In this document: positions 4,325 through 9,805 of the stretch, in pieces
How the letters are laid out: every line of letters starts with the position of its first letter
How positions within the stretch are numbered: the stretch's first letter is position 1
Source of the DNA: JANPEZ01 sp031423155
Lineage (GTDB): Bacteria; Actinomycetota; UBA4738; HRBIN12
DNA length: 10,421 bases
Assembly: GCA_031423155.1 (NCBI GenBank)
Contig: JANPEZ010000155.1
Coordinates: forward strand, 1-10,421
Direction of reading: 5' to 3'
The notes under the pieces: generated by a model
Databases searched by the model: none
Told to the model about the DNA's origin: nothing
Seen by the model: only the letters and a program-made list of their open reading frames with translations
Program-made: the position numbers and the translations under genes

Positions 4325-7060
4325 GTGGCGAGGAAAGAGGGGGACGTCGAGGTCATCGGTCACGGCCTTGCGTTCAAGCGCTATTTCACGACCGAAGGAA
4401 CTCATCCGTTCGACGACGTCGAGTGGGAGACCAGGGACGCGATCATCCCGAACTTCAAGGAGGGTGGAAACGCCTTCGAACAGCGGGATGTCGAGTTCCC
4501 GGTGTCCTGGTCCCAGAACGCGACCAACATCGTGGCGCAGAAGTACTTCAGGGGGACGCTCGGGACCCCTCAGCGCGAATCGAGTGTTCGCCAACTCGCG
4601 GGCAGGGTTGTGGACACGATCAGGGGATGGGGCCACAAGGACGGCTACTTCGAGTCCGACGAGGCCGCGCAGACATTCGCGGATGAACTGACGCACCTGA
4701 TCATCACTCAGAAGGCCGCCTTCAACTCCCCGGTCTGGTTCAACGTCGGCGTGCCCGATACGCCTCAACAATGCTCCGCCTGCTTCATCCTGGCCGTCGA
4801 GGATCACATGTCGTCGATCCTCAACTGGTACGTGGAGGAGGGCACGATCTTCAAGGGCGGCTCCGGCTCGGGGATCAACCTGTCCAAGATCCGTTCATCG
4901 AAGGAGATCCTGGCCGGCGGCGGCACAGCGTCGGGCCCGGTCAGTTTCATGCGCGGCGCCGATGCCAGCGCCGGCACGATCAAGTCCGGTGGCAAGACCA
5001 GGCGCGCAGCCAAGATGGTCATCCTCAACGTCGATCATCCCGATGTCCGCGACTTCATCTGGTGCAAGGCGACCGAGGAGCACAAGGCCCGCGCCTTGGC
5101 CGACGCTGGCTTCGACATGGACCTGGACGGAAAGGACTCCTACTCGATCCAGTACCAGAACGCGAACAACTCGGTGCGGGTCACCGACGAGTTCATGCAG
5201 GCGTATCAGAACGATCAGGATCACAAGCTGAAGGCGGTCACGAGCGGCGAGACCGTCGAGACCGTCCGCGCGCGTGAACTGATGCGCGAGATAGCCCTTG
5301 CCGCTTGGGAGTGCGCCGACCCCGGGATGCAGTACGACACCACGATCAACGAGTGGCACACGTGCCCGGCCAGCGGTCGCATCAACGGATCCAACCCCTG
5401 CTCGGAATACATGCACCTGGACAACAGCGCCTGCAACCTAGCCTCGCTCAACCTGATGAAGTTCCTGGACGCTGAGGGCAACTTCGACCAGCGCGCTTTC
5501 AAGCACGCGGTCGAGATCGTCTTCACGGCTCAGGAGATCCTCGTGGGGAACTCGAGCTATCCGACCGAGAAGATCGGCGAGAACGCACGCGCGTATCGCC
5601 AGCTCGGACTCGGCTACGCGAATATCGGCGCGCTGCTCATGGCCCGCGGACTGCCCTACGACTCCGACGGCGGTCGGGCTTGGGCGGGCGCGATCACGGC
5701 GCTCATGACCGGACACGCCTACCGGACGAGCGCGAAGATCGCCGAGGCGATGGGACCGTTCAAGGGTTACGCGCCCAACGCCGACGCGATGCTGCGCGTG
5801 ATGCGGAAGCACCGCAGCGCGGCGGACGAGATCGACGGCGACATGGTGCCCGAGGCTCTTCTATCCGCGGCCAAGAACTCCTGGGACGAAGCGGTCGCCC
5901 TGGGGGAACTCCACGGATTCCGCAACGCGCAGGCCTCGGTGCTGGCACCGACGGGAACCATCGGCCTGATGATGGACTGCGACACCACCGGCATCGAGCC
6001 CGAGCTTGCGCTCGTCAAGACCAAGAAGCTAGTCGGTGGCGGGACGATGCAGTTCGTCAACCAGACCGTTCCCCGCGCGCTGGAGAAGCTCGGGTACGAC
6101 GCCGGACAGGTCGAGGACGTCGTCGGATACATCGCCGAGCACAACTCGGTTGCCGATGCGCCGCACCTTCGACCCGAGCACCACGCCGTCTTCGACACGG
6201 CGATGGGCGCGGAGTCGATCCACTACATGGGACACGTTCGGATGATGGCTGCGGCCCAGCCGTTCATCTCCGGCGCCATCTCCAAGACCGTCAACATGCC
6301 CGAGAGCGCCACGGTGGAAGAGGTCGAGCAGCTCTTCGTCGAGTCATGGAAGTTGGGGCTGAAGGCCGTTGCGATCTATCGGGACAACTGCAAGGTCGCT
6401 CAGCCGATGTCGGCCGACAAGAAGAAGTCGGACCAGATTCCCGAGCCGGCCACGTTGGCCCAGCCCGTTCGCAAGCGGCTCCCACGTACCCGTCCTTCGC
6501 TGACGACCAAGTTCGAGGTCGGCGACGCCAAGGGCTACATCACCGCCAGCTCTTACCCCGACGACGGCATCGGCGAGATCTTCCTCAAGACCTCCAAGCA
6601 GGGTTCGACCCTTGCCGGAGTGATGGACGCATTCTCGATCGCCATCTCGATCGGCCTGCAGTACGGGGTGCCGCTCGAGGCCTTCGTCGAGAAGTTCATC
6701 AACATGAAGTTCGAGCCGAGCGGCATGACCAACGACCCCGATATCAGGTTCGCCTCATCGCTGGTCGACTACACGTTCCGCCGGCTGGCCCTGGACTACC
6801 TGCCGTCGGACAAGCGCGATGCCATCGGCATCAAGTCGATCACGGAGCGCACCGAGTCGGCCAGAGCCGAGGCTGCGGAGAAGATGCAGGCGCCGGTCGC
6901 CGGGGAGGAAGAGACCCCGCGGATCATCGAGCTCGTCGAGAGAGCGGCGGCGCCCAAGGGCAACGACGCGCCCCTGTGCTACTCCTGCGGCTCCAAGATG
7001 CAGCCGGCCGGTTCCTGCTACGTCTGCGGAAGTTGCGGCAGCACCAGCGGCTGCTCGTAG
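4325..7060 (+). CDS. nrdJ: Adenosylcobalamin-dependent (class II) ribonucleotide reductase
   Basis: A 911-residue single-chain reductase of the expected length. The catalytic barrel carries the active-site triad N357-x-C359-x-E361 (GSNPCSEYM), with C359 as the thiyl-radical cysteine. C370 (DNSACNL), 11 residues on, is one of the redox-active pair, probably with C150 or C153 (QQCSACF). A phosphate-binding loop PTGTIG lies near 543-548, and a TSCPD-type domain covers roughly 715-830. The tail holds cysteines at 885, 888, 898, 901, 904 and 910 (CYSCG … CYVCGSC), suited to passing electrons to the active site or binding a metal. It converts NDPs to dNDPs using coenzyme B12, without oxygen dependence. 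The start is GTG at 4325 with AGGGGG (4311-4316) 8 nt upstream. NrdR boxes lie just before it, and dut follows. Confidence 0.97.
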   Translation: MARKEGDVEVIGHGLAFKRYFTTEGTHPFDDVEWETRDAIIPNFKEGGNAFEQRDVEFPVSWSQNATNIVAQKYFRGTLGTPQRESSVRQLAGRVVDTIRGWGHKDGYFESDEAAQTFADELTHLIITQKAAFNSPVWFNVGVPDTPQQCSACFILAVEDHMSSILNWYVEEGTIFKGGSGSGINLSKIRSSKEILAGGGTASGPVSFMRGADASAGTIKSGGKTRRAAKMVILNVDHPDVRDFIWCKATEEHKARALADAGFDMDLDGKDSYSIQYQNANNSVRVTDEFMQAYQNDQDHKLKAVTSGETVETVRARELMREIALAAWECADPGMQYDTTINEWHTCPASGRINGSNPCSEYMHLDNSACNLASLNLMKFLDAEGNFDQRAFKHAVEIVFTAQEILVGNSSYPTEKIGENARAYRQLGLGYANIGALLMARGLPYDSDGGRAWAGAITALMTGHAYRTSAKIAEAMGPFKGYAPNADAMLRVMRKHRSAADEIDGDMVPEALLSAAKNSWDEAVALGELHGFRNAQASVLAPTGTIGLMMDCDTTGIEPELALVKTKKLVGGGTMQFVNQTVPRALEKLGYDAGQVEDVVGYIAEHNSVADAPHLRPEHHAVFDTAMGAESIHYMGHVRMMAAAQPFISGAISKTVNMPESATVEEVEQLFVESWKLGLKAVAIYRDNCKVAQPMSADKKKSDQIPEPATLAQPVRKRLPRTRPSLTTKFEVGDAKGYITASSYPDDGIGEIFLKTSKQGSTLAGVMDAFSIAISIGLQYGVPLEAFVEKFINMKFEPSGMTNDPDIRFASSLVDYTFRRLALDYLPSDKRDAIGIKSITERTESARAEAAEKMQAPVAGEEETPRIIELVERAAAPKGNDAPLCYSCGSKMQPAGSCYVCGSCGSTSGCS

Positions 7061-7081
7061 ACTGACGGCGGAGGTAGGCGG

Positions 7082-7456
7082 TTGACCGAGGACGTCAGGC
7101 TGGTTGGCATCCATCACGTCCAGTTAGCCATGCCCGAAGGGGAAGATGCCGATGCGGTGGCCTTCTACGCAGGCACCCTGGGCCTCGAGCAGATCCCCAA
7201 GCCCGAGCTTCTGTCGCCTCGAGGCGGCGTCTGGTTCCGATCGGGAACGCTGGAGGTCCACCTCGGCATCGAGGACGGGTTCCGCCCCGCCATCAAGGCG
7301 CACCCGGCGATCCTCGTCGAAGGCCTTGAGAAACTGCGCGCCCAGATAGAAGAGGCCGGCTACAAGGTCTCGGACTCGGTCCCGATCGAGGGGTTCTCGC
7401 GCGTCTACGTGCGCGATCCCTTCGGCAACCGCATAGAGCTCATCGAAGAGATCTGA
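7082..7456 (+). CDS. VOC-superfamily (glyoxalase/bleomycin-resistance fold) protein
   Basis: A 124-residue single VOC module with two βαβββ halves. The first opens GIHHVQLAMP and has YAGTLGLEQIP plus LEVHLGIE; the second has AILVEGLEKLRAQIEEAG and ends VYVRDPFGNRIELIE. Likely metal-ligand positions are H12, H60 and E119, so a divalent-metal enzyme is plausible. VOC proteins include isomerases, lyases and dioxygenases, and the substrate cannot be read from sequence. The start is TTG at 7082 with a strong GGAGG (7070-7074) at 7 nt. It lies 21 nt after nrdJ and 7 nt before dut, so it is probably co-transcribed with both. Whether it serves nucleotide metabolism or is a passenger is open. Confidence 0.8.
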   Translation: MTEDVRLVGIHHVQLAMPEGEDADAVAFYAGTLGLEQIPKPELLSPRGGVWFRSGTLEVHLGIEDGFRPAIKAHPAILVEGLEKLRAQIEEAGYKVSDSVPIEGFSRVYVRDPFGNRIELIEEI

Positions 7457-7463
7457 GCGCGGG

Positions 7464-7898
7464 ATGGATCTGCCCTTCAAGCGGCTCGACCCGGCCGCCG
7501 AGCTGCCCTCGGCCGCCCACCCGGGAGACGCAGGCCTCGATCTGAGGTCGACCATCGATGTCGAGGTGCCACCCGGGGAGCGCGCGATGGTTCCTACGGG
7601 CCTGGCCGTCGCGATACCCGAGGGACATGCAGGCTTGGTCCTTCCCAGGAGCGGCCTGGCCTCCAAGCATGGACTTACGCTCGCCAACGCGCCCGGCCTC
7701 ATAGACGCCGGCTACCGAGGCGAGATCACGTGCGCGGTCGTGAATCTGGACAAGGCCGAATCCGTGAAGATCGTGCAAGGCGACAGGATCGCCCAGCTCG
7801 TGATCGTGGCGATCCCGGACCTGATCACCGCCTGGGCCGACGAGCTGCCCGAAAGCTCGAGAGGAGCCGCCGGCTTCGGCTCCACCGGCAGTCGCTGA
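7464..7898 (+). CDS. dut: dUTPase (deoxyuridine 5'-triphosphate nucleotidohydrolase)
   Basis: A 144-residue trimeric-type dUTPase with all five motifs: I GDAGLDLRS (21-29), II PRSGLA (61-66), III APGLIDAGYRGEI (76-88, with catalytic D81 and uracil-stacking Y84), IV GDRIAQLVI (106-114) and V GAAGFGSTG (134-142, with F138 to close over the base). It hydrolyses dUTP to dUMP and pyrophosphate, keeping uracil out of DNA and supplying dUMP for thymidylate synthesis. The start is ATG 7464, 7 nt after the preceding stop, with only a weak GCGGG before it, so translation is probably coupled to the VOC gene. Placement after nrdJ links dNTP production with clean-up. Confidence 0.95.
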   Translation: MDLPFKRLDPAAELPSAAHPGDAGLDLRSTIDVEVPPGERAMVPTGLAVAIPEGHAGLVLPRSGLASKHGLTLANAPGLIDAGYRGEITCAVVNLDKAESVKIVQGDRIAQLVIVAIPDLITAWADELPESSRGAAGFGSTGSR

Positions 7899-7908
7899 CC
7901 AGGGCCGG

Positions 7909-7937
7909 TTGAAGGCCTAAGCTGCAGCGCCTACCAT
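7909..7937 (+). promoter_or_regulatory. Promoter of the tRNA cluster
   Basis: TTGAAG (7909-7914) and TACCAT (7932-7937) are spaced by 17 bp. The predicted start near 7944 is about 6 nt before the 5' end of tRNA-Gly. The -10 fits TANNNT and the -35 matches 4 of 6 positions. Confidence 0.6.
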
Positions 7938-7949
7938 GAACGTGCTCAC

Positions 7950-8022
<73 letters not shown>

Positions 8023-8049
8023 CGGAAAGGCTTCACGTAGACTTGCCCT

Positions 8050-8070
8050 CGGCCCGGTGATACCGGGCCG
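8050..8070 (+). terminator. Strong hairpin between tRNA-Gly and tRNA-Cys (terminator or processing signal)
   Basis: CGGCCCGGT (8050-8058) pairs perfectly with ACCGGGCCG (8062-8070) around a 3-nt loop. A T-containing stretch (TTCGTTC) follows, but not a real poly-T run. It may partly terminate the tRNA-Gly transcript or separate tRNAs during processing. It ends 7 nt before tRNA-Cys. Confidence 0.5.
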
Positions 8071-8077
8071 TTCGTTC

Positions 8078-8148
8078 GGCGGGGTGGCCGAGTGGTTAGG
8101 CAGGGGCCTGCAAAGCCCCGCACACCGGTTCGATTCCGGTCCCCGCCT
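8078..8148 (+). tRNA. tRNA-Cys (anticodon GCA)
   Basis: The acceptor stem GGCGGGG (8078-8084) pairs with CCCCGCC (8141-8147), with discriminator T8148. The anticodon stem GGGGC/GCCCC encloses loop CTGCAAA with anticodon GCA at 8110-8112. The T arm is ACCGG-TTCGATT-CCGGT. The 3' CCA is not encoded. No separate promoter was found. Confidence 0.97.
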
Positions 8149-8169
8149 CGGACCGGAACCCACGTATCC

Positions 8170-8244
8170 GGGCGCTTAGCTCAGGGGGAGAGCGCTTCCT
8201 TGACACGGAAGAGGTCAGAGGTTCAAATCCTCTAGCGCCCACCA
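8170..8244 (+). tRNA. tRNA-Val (anticodon GAC)
   Basis: The acceptor stem GGGCGCT (8170-8176) pairs with AGCGCCC (8234-8240), then A8241 and an encoded CCA (8242-8244). The anticodon stem CTTCC/GGAAG encloses loop TTGACAC with anticodon GAC at 8202-8204. The T arm is AGAGG-TTCAAAT-CCTCT. Unlike its two neighbours this gene encodes its CCA. Its 3' half is duplicated downstream at 9171-9235. Confidence 0.97.
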
Positions 8245-8259
8245 GGAAACCTGCAGGTC
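8195..8259 (+). repeat. Direct repeat, left copy (3' half of tRNA-Val plus trailer; attL-like)
   Basis: This 65-bp segment runs from the anticodon stem of tRNA-Val to 15 bp past its CCA. It is repeated in the same orientation at 9171-9235 with 59 of 65 identical bases and no gap. Weaker similarity, mostly transitions, seems to continue about 15 bp further. A repeat from the anticodon region through the 3' end is the usual shape of tRNA attachment sites used by tyrosine integrases. Confidence 0.7.
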
Positions 8260-8285
8260 AGAGAGGCTTTCCGCTTCTATCTGTT

Positions 8286-8301
8286 CCTCTGTCTTCAGAG
8301 G
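8286..8301. terminator. Small hairpin between tRNA-Val and the lipoprotein gene
   Basis: CCTCTG (8286-8291) pairs with CAGAGG (8296-8301) around TCTT. It lies between convergent tRNA-Val and the lipoprotein gene, where a bidirectional terminator would be useful. The stem is short and there is no clear T-run. Confidence 0.3.
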
Positions 8302-8321
8302 CGAGCGCTATCGGCTTCCCC

Positions 8322-8867
8322 TCAGGTGACCGTGAAGGGCGGTGCGACCATCCCAAACTGGTAGTGACCGGGCGCGCCGGGCAGACCGGGCAGGTTGCAG
8401 ATGAGGACGTAGTCGCCCTTCGGTAGGTCGAGTGTGATAGAGGTCGCACACCCCACATTCATGAAAGGCGTCTTGCCGATGAGGGTGAGGTCGGGTGCCT
8501 TCTCGTTCACCTGCGTGCCGTCGTCGGTGAGGGGTAGATTGTCCGGAGCAAGATCGGTCCTCTGTACCACGTGTTCATGCGGACCGGGTCCCCGTTTCGT
8601 CACCGTGAACGTGGTCGCCCCTTGTTTCACCGAGGTCGTGTCGAGCTCCATCAGGGGAGACCCCGTCCCCCGCTCGGTCACGGCAACGGCCGTGCCGGCG
8701 CCACCCGCGGTGCTAGCGCACGGATCGGGCGCGCTGCTCTCACTCGTGGTCGACTGAGCGGCCGTCGAGCTCGCAGCCGCCGTCGAGCCATTATCGCTGC
8801 TGCAGGCGGCTAAGAGCATCGCCGCGGCAAGCGCCAAGCCGGCGATGAAGGCAGAGCGCGCAGGCAT
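8322..8867 (-). CDS. Cupredoxin-domain lipoprotein (plastocyanin-like)
   Basis: A 181-residue exported protein. The N-terminus MPARSAFIAGLALAAAMLLAAC is a lipoprotein signal peptide with lipobox L-A-A-C22. A Ser/Thr/Ala-rich linker (about 23-50) would hold the domain away from the membrane. The cupredoxin domain covers about 58-181. The likely type 1 copper ligands are H97 (PGPHEHVV), C157 (YVLICNLPG), H168 (GHYQ) and M173 (FGM), in the canonical His…Cys…His…Met order. It may carry electrons or bind and sense copper outside the membrane; no partner gene is nearby. The start is ATG 8867-8865 with GAGGGGAG just upstream on the minus strand. It is the only intact gene between the two tRNA-Val repeats and converges on the tRNA cluster. 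Confidence 0.8.
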   Translation of the reverse strand: MPARSAFIAGLALAAAMLLAACSSDNGSTAAASSTAAQSTTSESSAPDPCASTAGGAGTAVAVTERGTGSPLMELDTTSVKQGATTFTVTKRGPGPHEHVVQRTDLAPDNLPLTDDGTQVNEKAPDLTLIGKTPFMNVGCATSITLDLPKGDYVLICNLPGLPGAPGHYQFGMVAPPFTVT

Positions 8868-9170
8868 CTGGTGCTCCCCTCAAGGTTTCGAAGTCTTGGA
8901 TGATAGGTTCGCCCACTGATCGGTGCAACCGCTGATGGAGCTCGGCGAACCGATCGATATTCTCTGGCTTCAAGGAGACGCGATCGTCAAGGCCGGTCCG
9001 CAGTCGAGGGCCGCGATCATGACGGTACTGCGTAAGCGGTGACACGGGTTCGTGATCTGGTCAACGTCTGGTCAAGGAGCCGACCGAACCAGACGGTAGT
9101 CGGCGGTACTCCTGTGACAACGGGAATGTACCCTGACCTGGGAAAGTGCTGGTCAGAGCCCCGCACGATA
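8868..9170. other. Non-coding stretch of about 300 bp between the lipoprotein gene and the tRNA fragment
   Basis: Apart from the lipoprotein promoter at its left end I see no convincing gene. A minus-strand frame at 8791-9045 overlaps the lipoprotein start and shows no family features. The stretch contains two direct copies of TCTGGTCAA (9056-9064 and 9067-9075, 11 bp apart) and an inverted ACCAGA at 9089-9094; a third CTGGTCA lies at 9149-9155. These could be protein-binding sites, but nothing identifies the protein. Confidence 0.5.
8900..8928 (-). promoter_or_regulatory. Promoter of the cupredoxin lipoprotein gene
   Basis: On the minus strand TTGCAC (8928-8923) and TATCAT (8905-8900) are separated by 17 bp. 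The -10 differs from TATAAT at two positions. The start near 8893 gives a leader of about 25 nt containing the SD. Confidence 0.55.
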
Positions 9171-9235
9171 CTTCTTTGACATGGAAGAGGTCAGAGGTTC
9201 AGATCCTCTAGCGCCCACCGCGAAACCCGCAGGTC
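9171..9235 (+). pseudogene. tRNA-Val 3'-half fragment (direct repeat, right copy; attR-like)
   Basis: The copy aligns without gaps to 8195-8259 (offset 976), 59 of 65 identical. The anticodon stem-loop with GAC (9178-9180), the T arm AGAGG-TTCAGAT-CCTCT and the 3' acceptor strand AGCGCCC (9210-9216) are kept. There is no matching 5' acceptor strand or D arm upstream, and the CCA has become CCG, so it cannot form a tRNA. All four differences up to the end of the CCA are transitions, and the stems still pair. Confidence 0.75.
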
Positions 9236-9795
9236 GAGGGGGTCTCCAGCCCCGCGGAGCAGGACCCGCCCGCGTCTGCCTGGAGTGGAATCCGGCGCCG
9301 AAGATCCATCTTGACTCTCTCCACCATTCGGCCCACCATTCGGCCTACGGTCGCTGGGTCAGGAAGGGGATTTGTTGTCGGTGCTACCCGTCCGCCACCG
9401 TATACACGTTGCAGGCCAGCACCTGGAACTTCGCCGTGCACGCCCCCTACACGGTGGGTGGGTTCTACGCACCTGTGGACAAGCGCCCGACCGTGAACCT
9501 CACGAGCGCAGGAAGCGCTGTTCCGGTGAGGTTCTCTTTGGGCGGGAACCAGGGCCTGGGCGTGTTCGCACGCAGCTACCCGGGATCTGGCAAGATCGAC
9601 TGCGATTCGACCGCCCCGATCGATGCGATCGAACAGACGGTCACTGCGAGCACGAGCGGCCTCACCTACAGCACGGGAACCGGTCAGTACACCTACACCT
9701 GGAAGACCCAGAAGTCTTGGGGTGGCACCTGTCGCCAACTCGAGTTCAAGTTCAACGACGGCTCGGTGCTCACGGCCAACTTCAAGTTCAGATAG
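9181..9795 (+). CDS. PxKF-type domain protein, probably 5'-truncated
   Basis: The open frame gives up to 204 residues, but the first 13 or so are the tRNA-Val fragment read as protein, and residues 14-90 have no recognisable fold or signal peptide. From about residue 92 (GFYAPVD, then SAVPVRFSLGG at 112-122) to the end (YTYTWKTQKSWGGTCRQLEFKF) it is a β-rich PxKF-type domain. This domain is often found as the last module of large secreted bacterial proteins. C141 and C184 could form a disulfide. The domain itself (9454-9792) is intact and protein-like. With no signal peptide, no convincing SD and no good in-frame start, I think it is the 3' end of a gene cut by the tRNA recombination event. 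A real start in the region 9409-9454 cannot be excluded. The S8 protease begins 10 nt after its stop. Confidence 0.5.
   Translation: MEEVRGSDPLAPTAKPAGRGGLQPRGAGPARVCLEWNPAPKIHLDSLHHSAHHSAYGRWVRKGICCRCYPSATVYTLQASTWNFAVHAPYTVGGFYAPVDKRPTVNLTSAGSAVPVRFSLGGNQGLGVFARSYPGSGKIDCDSTAPIDAIEQTVTASTSGLTYSTGTGQYTYTWKTQKSWGGTCRQLEFKFNDGSVLTANFKFR
9321..9344 (+). repeat. Two tandem 12-bp units
   Basis: CCACCATTCGGC occurs twice in direct succession (9321-9332 and 9333-9344). In the long frame it reads HHSAHHSA. It lies in the poorly conserved N-terminal stretch and looks like a slippage duplication. Confidence 0.8.
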
Positions 9796-9800
9796 GGGGA
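9794..9800 (+). promoter_or_regulatory. Ribosome binding site deciding the protease start
   Basis: AGGGGGA overlaps the stop of the PxKF frame and lies 5 nt before ATG 9806. For the alternative ATG at 9800 the spacing would be zero, so 9806 is preferred. Confidence 0.6.
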
Positions 9801-9805
9801 TGACG

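Larger units (their letters stand above)
8195..9235. mobile_element. Possible remnant of a tRNA-Val-integrated element
   Basis: The segment is bounded by direct copies of the tRNA-Val 3' half: the intact tRNA on the left and a lone 3' fragment on the right, as expected after integration at a tRNA. It holds one lipoprotein gene and no integrase, excisionase or replication gene, so if it was an element it has been largely deleted. A tandem duplication of the tRNA region followed by replacement is the main alternative. Confidence 0.35.

Noticed and set aside
5680..7065. Long plus-strand open frame (461 codons) inside nrdJ
   Set aside because: It is a +1-type shadow of nrdJ with an Arg/Gly-rich, low-complexity composition typical of an out-of-frame read in high-GC DNA. 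nrdJ itself is complete and conserved.
8791..9045. Minus-strand frame of 84 codons overlapping the lipoprotein start
   Set aside because: It overlaps the lipoprotein signal peptide and its promoter in another frame, is Arg/Leu/His-rich without family features, and would conflict with the lipoprotein RBS.
9176..9204. TTGACA in the tRNA-Val fragment as a -35 for the PxKF frame
   Set aside because: The hexamer is simply the anticodon loop of the tRNA copy; at 17 bp the -10 would be TCAGAT, which lacks the key A, and the frame's ATG overlaps the -35 itself.
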